Shown one piece after another: positions 1-12,520 of a stretch of DNA of 64,000 bases (position 1 is its first letter; each line of letters begins with the position of its first letter). The notes under the pieces were generated by a model. It was given only the letters and a program-made list of their open reading frames with translations, was not told the DNA's origin and made no database searches. The position numbers were made by a program, and so were the translations under genes. Origin of the DNA: Chamaecrista fasciculata (Eukaryota > Streptophyta > Magnoliopsida > Fabales > Fabaceae); the NCBI GenBank assembly GCA_003254925.1, contig QANZ01017077.1, positions 52,048-116,047 of the forward strand, in the 5' to 3' direction.

Positions 1-794
1 AAAGAAGTGAGGAGAGTGAGTGGGAGAGAGGGTGGGTGATTTTTTTTTCTTTTTTAATTCACTATTTTTGACAACCATAAGGGTGGAGTCATATAATATA
101 GTATAGATATTGTAAGGTGTCAGGTGTACCTAATCAGTTCAAGATACCAACGCAAAAATTGATCACAAATACGAACTCGGATCCACAAACTTTTGCCTTA
201 CACAACAAATGTTACCAGAAGGAAAGATTAAAGAGACTATCGGAGATCCTCTAAACTCCAAAACCAAAATATTTCACACAAACTCACACTCAATTTTCGA
301 TTTTTCTCTCTAGAGAAAACGTTGCTAACTTTGTGTGTATGTGTAGAATCAATGGAATATCAAGTATGATTATATGATATATATTAATGAGAGATATTTG
401 AAATATCTTTTCAATATTCAAAATCAAATTCTAAAAGATATCCCAAATATCTCTTTAACTAATTTTCATGATCTTTTATCCATTGTGTACAAAAAAATGA
501 TCTTTATCCGTTAATAATTAATTAATCAATACATCAAAATATCTATCTCTTCCTCATTGTCACAATTATCTCCTCAATCCTCATCATGGTCCTTGGCATG
601 GAATTTACCGTGATCATCTACGATAAAGAAATTAATTAAGTAAGGGTGCATTTAGATTAGATTTGTTTTCTTGAGGATGAATTAAAGGAGGGGTTTTATG
701 GTAAAGGAGAAATAAATGAGTTGTATGATAAATAAACTTTTAGTGAATGAATTATATATTTTTTTCTATTATTGTCTTTTAATTTTATTTTTCC
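1..794. other. AT-rich intergenic DNA, possible LTR remnant
   Basis: I see no gene here. Positions 120-560 have the look of a decayed Copia-type LTR: a CT-rich stretch ending near 315, then alternating short AT blocks, as also seen inside the solo LTR at 40829-43040. No termini or target duplication can be defined, so this is only an impression. Confidence 0.3.
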
Positions 795-1395
795 ATTTTT
801 ATACTACAAAAATTATTACTCATATATATACTAGAGAGGAACCAAAATGTATATTTTTGAGGTATGAATTATATATTTTCTAAATTTTGTTCTTCAGTTG
901 ATGCANATTACTCATATATATACTAGAGGAGGAACCAAAATGTATATTTTTGAGGTATGAATTATATATTTTCTAAATTTTGTTCTTCAGTTGATGCATT
1001 ATAAAAAATATTACCCATATACATACTGGATGAGGGAACAACATGTGTATTTTTTTCTCATTACTAGTTTTGAATATTGTACACTAAAAAAAATATTATC
1101 TATGCATATACCGGAGGAAGGACCAAACTGTAAAGTTTTGGGAATTGAATTATATATTTTTGCCTACTTTGAATTTTGTTTTTATATTTTTATACCACAA
1201 AAAAATATTACTCATATATATACCAGAGAAAGGACCAAATTGTAAATTTTTTGGGAATGAATTATATATTTTTTCCCATTACTATTTTTGAAATATGTTT
1301 ATAAATTTTTACACCACAAAAAATATTAGCCATATATATACTACAGGAGGGACTAAAATGTATATTTTTGGAGTCTAAATTATATATTTTATCTC
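795..1395. repeat. Degenerate tandem repeat, about 100-120 bp period
   Basis: Roughly five or six units each contain a run like attac.catatatatac, then a gaggaggaccaaa-type block, then gaattatatatttt. Units start near 814, 906, 1000, 1095, 1205 and 1320. The 814 and 906 units are almost identical and are separated by a single N at 906, so one of them may be an assembly duplicate. The remaining units are clearly diverged. No coding potential is seen. Confidence 0.6.
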
Positions 1396-1604
1396 ATGAA
1401 CCAAAATTTAAATAACATGGACTAAATTATTTTATTTCAAATTTTGGCGCTAAAAATATTAATATAATTGAAAAAATAGAGGAAGAAATACTAATATATC
1501 AAAAATTTTATATTTCGATGACTTAAGTATTGACTTATTGAGTTGGAATAATTTTAGAAACTAAAATAAACTTTTAAGTAAATTAATATAAATAATATAC
1601 ATAT

Positions 1605-1645
1605 ATTATAATATAATATAATATAATATAATATAATATAATATT
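1605..1645. repeat. (AATAT)n microsatellite
   Basis: A run of about seven ataat/aatat pentamers lies just upstream of the LINE-like insertion. It is a simple repeat with no sign of function. Confidence 0.8.
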
Positions 1646-1692
1646 TTTGAATAAGAACATGTACTTTACATGATTTTGAATCCGAATGATAA

Positions 1693-3104
1693 GAACAATT
1701 TCGATTAGGGAAGAGGATCCTCTGCCGTACCGCACGGTGTGCGGTGCAGCAGGGACCAATAGGCGTGCGCCACGTGGCGCCACGTGGCGCGCCCCTATTG
1801 GTCCCTGCCGCACCGCACACCGTGCGGTACGACAGAGGATCCGCCCTTCGGTTAGTCTTTATCAAGGTTTTAAAGAAACCTAATTCTCTCTCGCGGCGCT
1901 CACACTAGGTAACCCTAGCGCCATTTATGTTCTCTCCGCCGTGAGAGTCTAGTGTTCTCTCTGTCATGGGAGTCTCAGTTTTCTCTCCTCTGTGAGAGCT
2001 TCTAGTTTAGGGTGGGCAATGGCGGCACGTGGGACGGTGTTTCGGAAACAGAGGAGGACGATGGTGGTGATGACAGCTCCATGGATGAGGAGGACGATTC
2101 GCAAGTTCGGAAGAAGGGGACGATGGTGGATGTCTGTGCGGTGTATCTATTGGGTGGTTTTCTGTCGGAGGGGACGATGGTTGCTTTCCTGGTCGGTGTG
2201 GAGATTGGCTTGGCTTCTGAGAATCAGTTGGGGGACGAAAATTTCACAAGTTCTCTGGCTTTGGTGAGTGTCCAATATGATCTGGATTTATTGTTCTTCA
2301 CTGGTATGCTCTGTCTTAGAGTTTTTCTAAATAGATGTTGGGGATTTGCCAATTTCGCTAGTAATTTTGAGCATGATCTGAGCATGTGTTTCAGTTATGG
2401 GATTAGAAATGAGAAATTGAATTTTGGAACCTGCTGGTTGGATACCGAGGTGGTCAGATTGGTGAAAAATTTTCTTGTGCTTGAAGCTGAGGACTGTAAT
2501 GAAATTTTAGTGGGTTTGAATGAGTTAATTAATATGGAGGTTTCAAGTGTTTTTGCTTTCATAGCTGGGAATGATGCTGAAATTGGTGCTGGTAGCTGGC
2601 CTCTAACAGCCATTAGGGCGCCATGAGTGGTTTTATCTGTAAAGGTTTGGGGTTCCTCTATTTTTTAGATTCTTGCAGCAGATGGAAAAACCATCTTTAA
2701 GTTTCTTGTTAGTGTTAAAGCTTTGTCTTGGCCTTTAGTATCTTCGGACTTGTTACAAGGCTGCTCTCTGGGTAGCCGAGAAGGCCGTTTTGAAGATGTG
2801 CCCCTTTGCTTGGGTGGTCACACCCCCATCTTCGTTGGCTATAATCTTGTCTGATGGCTTCTGGATGCTGTGGTTGTTGGTTCTCACGATCTGGCGTGAG
2901 CTGATGTGCTGTGCTGCTTTTTGTTATCTGTTGTGTCTTTGCCCATTTTTCGGGTTTTACAATTTTTGCTATTTTTTGTTTTTTATTTTCTGCAGCTATA
3001 CTGCGTGTTCTCGTGAGCTTTCGGACTTCGTTGCTTTGGTTTTTGTTGTTGCCTTTGGGTTTTTTTGGTGTTGAATGAAGTATCTTTTGGCCAAAAAAAA
3101 ACAA
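1693..3104 (+). mobile_element. Internally deleted LINE-like retroelement with A tail
   Basis: The 3' end at 3060-3104 reads like a plant L1-type LINE terminus: T/G-rich sequence, a gttgaatgaagt block, then a short A run. The A run is followed by ttcgaatgataaaa, which matches tccgaatgataagaa at 1681-1695, giving an imperfect target duplication of about 14 bp. The body of about 1.4 kb has a CT-rich 5' leader (1880-2000) but no endonuclease or reverse transcriptase, so it is a non-autonomous derivative. An open frame of 204 codons (2012-2626) inside it matches no family I recognise. The element carries the foldback insertion at 1709-1846. Confidence 0.6.
1709..1846. mobile_element. Mutator-type foldback MITE, GC-rich palindrome
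   Basis: This near-perfect inverted repeat runs from GGATCC at 1715 to GGATCC at 1837-1842. Its centre is at 1778/1779, inside the perfect palindrome cacgtggcgccacgtg. The arms of about 64 bp differ at only a few positions. It is flanked by ttcgattag (1700-1708) and ttcggttag (1847-1855), an imperfect 9-bp target duplication, and the ends start with GG. Long terminal inverted repeats with a 9-bp duplication are the hallmark of Mutator-like elements. Its high GC contrasts with the AT-rich surroundings. A transcript would fold into one long hairpin. Confidence 0.75.
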
Positions 3105-3153
3105 TTCGAATGATAAAAGCCTCTACAAGTCATATGTCATAATATATTGGACA

Positions 3154-3612
3154 AAGCGTCTTTTAATCCTAAATGTATGTCCTAATATTTATTTTGTTCC
3201 TTTATGTTTCATAATGTTCAAATTGGTCTTAAATATTTGAAAAATATTTTATTTTGGTCTTCAACTATTGAATTTGATCATATTTCTTTCGTCTCTCATT
3301 TCAAGTTCAAAAGACTTGTTAAAAGTAACTCGTACCTCTGAATTCATTGCATTCGAACTTAAAACGAGAGATTATGATCAATTTCGCTTGTTTGATCGTG
3401 AAATGAGCGATTTACTTAAGGGACCGATTTGATCTTATTTATTGACTACCCCAATTGGACACGTAAGTTTGAACTCGTCATATTCGAATTTGAAATGAGA
3501 GAAATATAACTATATTCAATAGTTTGGGACAACAATGAAACATTTTTCCACAATTTTGGATTAATTTGAACATTTTGAAACATAAAGGACCAAAATGACC
3601 TTTTGACCTAAT
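3154..3612. mobile_element. Foldback MITE of the 'ggtcc' type
   Basis: Left and right ends are inverted versions of each other: blocks such as tttatgtttcataatgttca on the left and an inverted equivalent near 3565-3590 on the right. Related copies lie at 10275-10882 and 47475-47780. No open frame of note. It resembles the elements in the introns of the resistance gene in style but is a separate subfamily. Confidence 0.55.
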
Positions 3613-3897
3613 ATATATGTTATTAAGACAATATTTATTACAAGAATACAAACGTCCCAATTCCCTAGTGGTTGCTTTTGCTTATCCCCTTTAGTGACCT
3701 AAAATAACCTATGTAACTACACAAATTTACAGTAAAAGAAAGAAAGAATTAAGTATGGAAATGAAATTGGGACTTCTTCACATTAAATCTGGGGCAATCC
3801 TATCCTACTAAATGTGATGCCACCATCATCACCTTCATCAGTGATCAGTATCACTCATAGTCATATAATCATCAGTCATCAACAGTACTGTATAAAG

Positions 3898-6800
3898 CTA
3901 AAATCCTTTCTTCACTTTATTTGTTTCCTTTTTGAGAGCTTGTCTCTGTACTTCAACTCCAGATGCTGGTTCATGCCATGTTTCTTCTTCACACCCTACT
4001 TCATCTTCTTCCACACTTTCATCTCGACCCCAACACCAATGCTTTTGGTGGTAATATCTTAAGGCCACAAATAGCACAAATACTGCATATATTGAATGAG
4101 ATTCCATTATTGTATTAGTATCTGAAAATGCATGAATCACATAAAGTTGCAGAGTTTGGTGTCTGTTTATCACCTGCCCAAACGCGAGCAACAACTGAAG
4201 CCAAATTCCATACAAGCCCGAAGATGCCAAGAGCCACTGCTTTTTTGTGAGAGCATGAATCCCAAGCGTCCCTGAATCGCCCAAACCAAAAGTTTGCTGC
4301 ACAAATATTGTTTGTTTTTGTTTTTCAGTCATCATCAGACCCAACTTACCTTCATAAATCATAGTGATTATTACTATTGTTTTTGGGCTAAAATGCATAT
4401 AACTTCAATGAACTTGAGTCATTGTGTAAAAAATCACTACTAAATTTTGAGAAGTAAGGAAAAACCCTTTAATCTTTTGATTTAATGCAAATAATTCCTT
4501 TAGTTAAAATTTTCATTGAAAAAATTAAGAAATTTTCAGTTTTTTTTTTTTTTTACTGCTATTGATTAAAAGAATAGTTAATCTTAGGTTAAATTATACA
4601 TTTGGTCCCTATAGTTTCACTAAAATTGTAATTTGGTCCTTATATTTTTATTGCATGTAATTTGGTCCCTGTAGTTTAGTTTTAATTGAAATGTAATCCT
4701 TCCGTTATAACACCGTTAGTAATTTAATGACAAGGCATAAAATTGCAACAATCATAAAGTTATATAAGAAAATTTAATTTTTTCTAAATGAAAATCTTAA
4801 CAAAATAGATCTTTTGCACAAAATATAAAGAAAAAATCAAAGAATCTTTCGTCACTTTCAAAATTTTGGAAGGATTGTTTGCACAGTCAGAAAAAGTTTA
4901 AGTGTCGTGTATTTTAGCCTTGTTGTTAAGGCATGAATATGTTTCGGGCAGTCCATACTTCAAAGCCTCCTAAACCTAATAAGGCCTATCCCCTATATGA
5001 TAAAAGGTTGGGCTTTTGGGCTCATAAGGCAAACCCATGATTCTTCCAAAAAAAAAAAGAACAAACAAAAGAAGACATACACATAGCACATCCATGACAG
5101 GAAAATAGTCAAATAGATAGATGTGTGCACTGTGCACTATAAAGCTTGGACAATCTGGGACCTACTAAGAGCTGTCCTTACTTTGAAGAATTGATATTTA
5201 CACCATTTGATGTTTTGAACTTGAAAAGGAGAGTAAAGGGTTCATTTAACAGCAATGGACAGGATCTTATGATTCTTATCCCACCATTTATTTTCCGGTG
5301 TTTGTCACATGTACATGCAATCATTCATATAAAGTTATAAACTGTTTAAATTTGAACCACACATGTGGTTCACATCTCACAGATTATACAAGTCAAATCT
5401 AAACCATTGCATGCGTACAGAATAATTTCTCGATGTCATGACACAACTATTTGTCTATTTTACTTTGGAGTATCTTGAAGGATATGTAGGACCATTATGA
5501 CTCAATAATTGTGTCCCCTACCAAGCATGAATGGGCCTAAAATTCTGATGAATATCTAAACGTTACTCACCCAGGGTATGCATTAAATCATTTTTTAAAA
5601 AATTTACCATTATCATGAATTAAATATGCATAGCACCAAAATATTAAATAGGGTTCATAGTTAATCAGATCCTTAATTTTGTGTCTTTATCATCACAGAC
5701 CAGTGTTATTGGGATTTGAATCCTCTAAGTTGCGATATTTGATGCAGTCTATGTCATTTAGAGAGAGAAAGTGTAGATTCTAAATTAATAAAGTATGTGG
5801 AACCTACATTCTTTCTCTCTACTTGTTCTTGTTTCATTCTATAGTGCAAAAGCTACACCAAATATTACAGTTTAGAGAAACCAAATTCTTGCATAAAGAA
5901 TTTTTACAAATCCAATTTCCACCAATGCATGATCAGCTGATGTGGACCTAGGCAAGCAATGGGACCATCTACACTAAGAGTAAGACATTACACACTGACC
6001 ACACTACTCACTGCAATGTCTTGTGTTTCCTACTTTTTTCACACATGAACGTTATAATGTCATATATCATACATCAAACAGTTCGATATCAGAGCTACAT
6101 AAAATTCAGGGAATTACCGTATGCAGTTAACTGTGCAGAATACAAAGAGAATATCTTTGGCACGGTGAAAACTCCAAAGAAGCCTGAGGCAGTGAACACA
6201 AGTATCTCTCAGTAGTAATAAAGCGAATGATTCAGTAGGTAGGTGAATACTGAAAAGCAAAAAAGAGACGAAAATAGTGGGAAAAAGTAAAGATGAAAAT
6301 TTTCACTGGCCTAGTTGCAATTGCAAGTGATAAAAAAGCAACAAACTTTGCATTGAAATTGCAACACGCTTTTGAAATCATTTTCTTTTGCGTCTAAAGA
6401 TAACTGACACAAGGAAGAGTACTATTTAGGAATTATAGCATTAGGAATAGCCTGCTAATAGCAGCTTGTAACTTTGAATCCTCCAGTTAAGTTTGTAAGT
6501 TAATGGAAACTTACCCAGTTTGGCCATCTTCCAAACTGTTATGGAGCTGCCCCATCTAGCTAAAACATAGAGCAAAACTGCCAACTGCAATTAATAGCAA
6601 AGAATTTGAGTTATTTCGAGACTAGTAAAGCAATTCCTGTTCAGATAGTAAGCGGCAAGAAAAAGAAAATGATGTGATCAATGAGCAAACAAAGTTTAGA
6701 GTAAACCTATTTTTTAGTTCCAAATTTATTACAAAATTGCAATTTAACACCTTGATATTGAAAATACAGTTTTTAATTTCTATTTTTTTGTATAAACATC

Positions 6801-8457
6801 AGCCATTTAATTCTTGACACGTTATCAGTGTGGATTATACAGTTTATGTTTATAAAAAGGAAACCAGAGTGGGAAAAGTATATTGCCAATATAAGGACTA
6901 AATCTTAGTTTTTGGACAAATTCAAGGATTGAAAAGTAAGTTTTCTCCAAAGTTTACCTTCATTGTAGTGCCAGGATCCCCAGAAAAGAGGGCTCTGAGT
7001 TTAAACAAGAACTCGTTCAAGTAAGGGAGGATAAGTTTTACTACCCAAATTGCTTCTTCTTCTCCCACTACATAATTTGCGCTCTCTAGATCGATAACTC
7101 CCCTGATCAAGATAGATCAAAAAACAAAGAGAGTCAAATAATATATATAATATATATATAGGTTTGGTCATGAATTTCTGTCATTTATTGCCTCCTTGTG
7201 TGATTACCTGCAAATGAAGGATCTATAGAGGAAGATTACAGCGAGGTAGACAAGTCCCAGATAAGACATCACAGAAATAGAGCTGTAGAATCAACGATTA
7301 AAAATGTCATATATATACATATACACATATTAATTATCTAATTAAAAAAAAGACAATTAAGCTAATTGTGAATTTCTTACTTCAAGTTGATATCCACAGC
7401 ATAAGATGATGAAACTATAATGAATGTTCCTATCCCGAAGACAAATGCTGATCTTGAGACATCCCTCCACATGATCAAATCCACTGAGCAGTGACAAAAT
7501 GCAGAATAAAAAAAAAGCTATAAACTGAATGGAAATCTGGCAACAATTTTCATTAATATATGCACCATTGTGAAATTCAAACAAATATATCACCTAGACT
7601 CTGTAGTTTGTTCTGGGTTTGTGGAAAGCCATGGTAATCTTGAGCTTTTGGAACTAGAAGGTAAAGATTAGTCAGCAGCACAGAACCACTAAACAGAGAT
7701 TGAGAAAACAAAATGCAATGAAAAACTCTAAGAACATACTTGAATTAACTTTTCTGAAATTTTGGTAAATTGTGGAATGCCTTTTAATTGGAGAAGATTG
7801 CTTCACTGTACTAGTAAGAGAGATGATTGATTCTGGTGTTTCAATTTGTTGAACTCGCCTTTTCTCATTCTCTGGCTTCTTTACAAGCTTGGGTTCTGAA
7901 ACACTGATTTCTTTCACATCGAAGCTTTCCTTTTCCTTTTCTTTCTCGGTCCCAAATTCAACAGGAATCGTTTCAATCTCGCCGTCAGTACGATTCTTCG
8001 ATTCATCGAGAACATGATCGGACTCCAATTTCGCAATCTCAACAAACCCACCGACATTCTCAACAGAATCCGATTCGCTCACTTTCGGCGTCTCAGATCT
8101 TAGCTTCCGTGTGCTATTTCCTTCCGTCTTCGTCTTCCTCGCGCGATTCTTACACGGCTCATCGCAATCCTTCTGATTTTGAGGGTTCGATTTGGTTCGA
8201 GCGATCAGAATCTGGTTCGTATGAAATCCCTCAGAAGTCTCCGATTTCCACGTCTTTCTCCTCCCTCTCGCTGCAACAACTCCATTTGTGCTTCGTTCTT
8301 GAGATTTCTCTTCTCCACCATTGAAGACCTTAATCCCGCCTCTCACTTCGTCACTCTTCATCCTGCTTTCCCATACCGAACCAGGAACCACACTACTCCT
8401 AGCCCCACCTCTTCTTCTTCTCGCATCCATCTCTAACTCTAACTCTAACTCTAACAT
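3898..8457 (-). CDS. Reticulon-like protein B17/B18/B21 type, nine exons
   Basis: Reticulons insert hairpin membrane segments into the ER and shape its tubules. The coding exons, in order, are 8457-7740, 7653-7594, 7483-7381, 7282-7208, 7102-6958, 6584-6515, 6183-6118, 4296-4174 and 4082-3898. All introns are GT-AG and the 1545 nt keep one frame, giving 514 residues. A basic and acidic N-terminal region (about 1-240) holds the motif SVWESRMKSDEV, known from this plant subgroup. The reticulon domain (about 259-465) has the typical WRDVSRSAFVFG, SVMSYLGLVYLA, EEEAIWVVK and FRDAWDSCSHKKAVA stretches and two long hydrophobic hairpins. The C-terminus is acidic and then lysine-rich. The first Met (8457) is followed by a Leu-Glu repeat from a hexanucleotide microsatellite. 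Met10 at 8430 (MDARRRR) is the more conserved start. The 1.8-kb intron 4297-6117 contains MITE remnants. Which Arabidopsis member is the orthologue is not settled. Confidence 0.93.
4580..4740. repeat. Truncated 'tttggtccct' element end inside reticulon intron
   Basis: The segment repeats atttggtccct/atttggtccttat blocks in one orientation only, so one terminus of a foldback element survives. It lies in the large reticulon intron (4297-6117). The rest of that intron shows no gene. Confidence 0.45.
5705..5895. mobile_element. Short foldback MITE in reticulon intron
   Basis: The left end (tttgaatcctctaagttgcg, near 5716) and the inverted right end (ctctaaactgtaatatttgg read on the minus strand near 5860-5890) form imperfect inverted repeats around an agagagaaagtgtag core. 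Length is about 190 bp. The superfamily is not assignable from the ends. Confidence 0.45.
6705..6935. mobile_element. Degenerate foldback element in reticulon intron
   Basis: Blocks on the left (ttagttccaaatttattac) and on the right (aaggactaaatcttag and ttcaaggattgaaaag) are imperfect inversions of each other. They occupy most of intron 6585-6957 between the exons at 6515-6584 and 6958-7102. Confidence 0.4.
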
Positions 8458-8897
8458 TCCTCTCTTTCTCTCTCTAGGTGGTTATGGCTGATCGAAGAGT
8501 TTTCCAGGTGAACAAAATGGCGGTATGGCGGTTTTGCATTTCTGGGACTGTACTGTTATAGTTGTTTAACTTTCGGTTTCTTTCTCTTTTTGATTTTCTT
8601 TGCTTTTTCTTTGTAGAGAGAATATATGGTAGGGTTGGAATGATTATAGTGTGAGTTTAAAGATGAATATTGAATTCCTTTCCAGAACTTTTATGGTATG
8701 ATCCCCAAACTCATCAAATCAAGAATCTCATTATAGCATTTTCCAAAAGTGAGTCATGAATGAGTTCTTTATAAATGATGTGTGCTTCATAACCTAAAAA
8801 CCACAAATACCATTGTATAAAGTACAAATACGATTGTATGTATATATGTATGTATGTATAGTCCATACTCTTCGTTCTCGACCATTGTCACGTGATT

Positions 8898-9600
8898 TTC
8901 TGATAATGGTAACGAATTCTCACTATTTAGTTGGTTTGAGATTCATTACGATCACAAAAATCTTAGAAGTTTGCGTCTCTCATGTCTGACCCCTTCACTT
9001 GTCGTTGACTATAAATATGAAACAATTATTTTAATCCAGGTCAATTACTTTTTTTCTCTCAAATTCTCTTTTGATAATCGTAACGAATTTTCACTATTTA
9101 GTTGTTTTGAGTTTCTAGGCATTACGATCGCAAAAATCTTAGAAGTTTGCGTCTCTCATTTCTGACCCCTTCACTTGTCGTTGACTATAAATATGAAACA
9201 ATTATTTTAATCCAGGTCAATTACTTTTTTTCTCTCAAATTCTCTTTTGATAACCGTAACGAATTTTCACTATTTAGTTGTTTCGAGTTTTTAGGCATTA
9301 CGATCGCAAAAATCTTAGAAGTTTGCGTCTCCCATCACCGACCTCTTCACTTGTCGTTGACTATAAATATAACACGATTATTCTTAATTCAGGTCAACTA
9401 CTCTTTTCCTCTCAAATTCTAATTTGATAACGGTAACGAATTTTCACTATTTGGCTGTTTCAAGATTTTATAAAATTATGATTGCAAAAATTTTGTAAGT
9501 TTGCATCTCTAATCACCGACCGCTTCACTTGTCGTTGACTATAAATATGACATAATTATTCTTAATCCAAGTCATCTACTCTTTCTCTGAAATTCTCTAC
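8898..9600. repeat. Four-unit tandem repeat of 176-178 bp
   Basis: The landmark cacttgtcgttgactataaa starts at 8996, 9172, 9348 and 9526, so the period is 176, 176 and 178 bp. The second and third units are the most alike and the fourth is the most diverged. Small repeated open frames inside it come from the repetition and are not genes. The array begins about 450 bp upstream of the reticulon start codon and could overlap its distal promoter. Confidence 0.85.
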
Positions 9601-10274
9601 TCTATCCTTTAGTTATTTCTTTCATAACTTGAGCATTGGACTTTCATAATTTGGCTTTAGACCTTACAATTGGTACCAAAAATTCTAACGATTTGTATCA
9701 CAAGAAAAAAAATTGATAAAAAATTAATGTCAATCTAAGAATTAATTAAGAATTCTGGTGTTATAACACTAAAAAGCTGCTTAGCTAAATTCCTTCCATA
9801 ACGAATCATTTTATCTACGTTACTCTTTAGTATGCAATTGTCGTTGTATGTCTTATCTGATTTTATGTAATTTTGACACAAATACATTTTAGACATTGAC
9901 AATAAAAAAAGGTCACTATTTCATCTTCCTTCTTTGTCGACGCCCACAAGTACATACCATCGAAAAGTGTAGAGAAAATGGCGCCAACACTAAATTTATT
10001 CTCAAATCTCAACTATTAAAATTATGATGATGGACCATCAAGATTTTTAAAATTATACCTTTGGGCCTCTTTGGGATTGTCCTTTTTTTTATTTTAAGCT
10101 AAATATGTTTCCTAGTAAAATGTGTTTGCTTGTTTTTGCTTATGCATTTTTCTCAAACTCCATTTGCTTCAAACCTCATTGTTTTTAATATTCAATTACC
10201 AATAGACTCTTATAATAAAAAAAACTATAATTACCTATGATACAAATTTATATATATAATGTTTAAATTAGTCT
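9601..10274. other. Intergenic DNA without recognisable gene
   Basis: This is AT-rich sequence with no exon-like open frame, RNA gene or element boundary that I can support. Confidence 0.5.
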
Positions 10275-10882
10275 TTTATATTTTAAAATATCTCAAATTA
10301 TTGAATATGGTCATATTTCTCTCGTTTCAACTTTTAAATTTTAATGTAATGGATTTAGAACTACGGATTACTTTTGACGAGTATTTCTCTATCCAATTGA
10401 TCGTCAACAAACAAAGTTAAATCAAATTTATAAAGTAGGTAATTCGTTTCATGGTCAAACAAACAAAGTTATATATTTTCTTTCAAGTATAAATATAACG
10501 GATTCGAAATTACGAGTTACTTTTGACATATTATTTTTGTACTCAGTTGGAACCGTTAACATATAATGTCAAGTTGATCTTGAAAATGGGTTTGGGACTA
10601 AAAGGAAAAGATGTATGAAAAATTGGTCTAAGATTTTAGGCCCAATTTGACCTCGATTGCCAACAACTCTTATTAAGTTGAGAAAGAACTTGTCAATAGT
10701 AACTTGTAGCGTTTTGTCACATTTAAAACTAGATAAATATAATCACATTCAATTGTTAAGGATCAAACCCAAAATGTTGAGAAATATTAAGGATCAAAAC
10801 AGAATAGCAAAAATATTAAGGACCTAAATAAAATATGGAGTAGACATTAAAGATCAAAATGAGATTTTAACCTAAAATAGTA
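10275..10882. mobile_element. Foldback MITE, same subfamily as 3154-3612
   Basis: The left half has tatggtcatatttctctcg and the right half has aaggatcaaa and aggacctaaa blocks, with inverted symmetry around about 10560. The right end reads gatcaaaatgagattttaac. The similarity to 3154-3612 extends over most of its length. No coding sequence. Confidence 0.5.
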
Positions 10883-11562
10883 TAAACGTGTTATAATTTA
10901 TATTAAATGTCAAAAAAGCTAACTGAAATTTTTAAAATAAAAAAGATATTAAATAATATTTCAAATTTTTGGAAAGAAATTAATGTGTTCTTTTTTTAAT
11001 TTACAGCTATTTGTAAAGAAAATCCAAATTCATAATAAGGCATATAATAATCCCACGTGATATGCTAATTTCATCGAACGAGGGTCCATTCACAAATTAA
11101 ACTGAATCAAGTTTAATAATTATTAGCGAGTTTTGTGTGTAAATTGTTTAATATTTTTTTACATTTTATTCTTAAATATTATATGATTAAGAACTATTTT
11201 GTTGGTGTTTGTTTGCTTTACATATTATTTATAATTAAATAACAAAAATATTGAAAATAGGAAGTTGTACTTGTAGGAAGATGTTTGAATTTTAGTGGTT
11301 GGTGGATAATAAGGCCAAAACTTGAGTTAGGGTCCTTAGGGACGCAATTTTACACTTTAGTCCTTAAATTAACAAAACGACAAATAATACGTGCGTCCAA
11401 CACATACCTCACCTCACCGACACCAAAAGCTGGGCAAATTTGTAAATATATATGTTTGAAATATTTTTTTTTATTTTTGGATAATTTTTTTATATATTTT
11501 TTTGTTACAAAATAAAAAATTCATTTCTTCATATTTTTTATTGATATTTTTTAAAAGGCAAA

Positions 11563-11905
11563 AAATACATTTTCGATCTCCAATTTTACACAAATTATCA
11601 ATTTCGTTCTCAATAATTTTTGATCAATTTTAGTCTCCAATGTTTCAAACTTTGATCAATTTTATCTTTTACTCTTATTTTAACTAAATATTAACGACAT
11701 AATTTACCTGACTAATGATATATAATATAAAATTTTTGAAAAGAAACTCAAATCTTAACTCAGACTGAAAAATAAGATGAAGTTTATCGTTAATTTATTG
11801 AAAAAAGTTAGTTAAACGATAAAATTAATCAAAATGTGAAACATTGGGACGAAATTGATAAAAAAAAATTAAAAACGAAATTGAGAGTTGACGTAAAGTT
11901 TGAAT
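11563..11905. mobile_element. Foldback MITE remnant
   Basis: The left side (ttttcgatctccaattttac, then caatttcgttctc) is mirrored on the right by cgaaattgataaaa and cgaaattgagagttgacg. Length is about 340 bp. The flanks from 10883 to 11562 and from 11906 to 12518 are AT-rich, with no gene seen. Confidence 0.45.
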
Positions 11906-12520
11906 ATCAAAGAGTACTTTTACAGTTTTACCGTAAAAAGAATAATCAATTATAACAAGTTTAATTACTTTATTATTGAAACCAAAGTTTTAATTGCATT
12001 ATTGCATGATGATTTTCATTTTTCACTGCCAGGTGTGCATCTTCAAATTTCCTTTTTATTGATGCTTCATTCGTTTACAAAATCATTACTTGCATTGTAA
12101 ATGACACAGACCAATATAGAACTCACTGAAGTATACATACACATTTTGCTATTTTGAAATGCAAGAATATGAAATTCATTGCTAAGATGGCATCAACCAT
12201 GAATCTCAAAGAGCATGTTGTAATGTGTTTCATGTGACAATTGGGGTGAAATTCAAAGTGTTTAATTTTGAGATTAATTATCACAACTTTTTCACTTAAT
12301 TGGGTTTACACTTATCATTACATGTACCTTAAGCTGTGCAGTAAAACAAAATGTATAGAAGTCATATATTTATATTTAAAGTAACTAAAAATTGAAATTA
12401 GTGTACAGTACAACAAATTAAATGTTTATATTTTCAATAAAGTAATATATTATGTTATGAGTTGAAATAAGTATTGGATTCTTAAATTGAACTATATATA
12501 CTAAGTGAAGCCTCACTATA

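Noticed and set aside
1715-1842. MicroRNA precursor
   Set aside because: The arms are too long and too perfectly paired, and flanking 9-bp repeats fit a transposon. Hairpin-derived siRNAs remain possible.
2012-2626. 204-codon gene
   Set aside because: It lies inside the LINE-like insertion bounded by a target duplication, has no recognised domain and no splice partners.
8971-9422. Two nearly identical small proteins in tandem
   Set aside because: They are translations of the 176-bp tandem repeat, with no start context or family similarity.
8898-9600. CRISPR-like direct repeats
   Set aside because: The whole 176-bp unit is repeated without spacers, and the genome is a plant nuclear genome.
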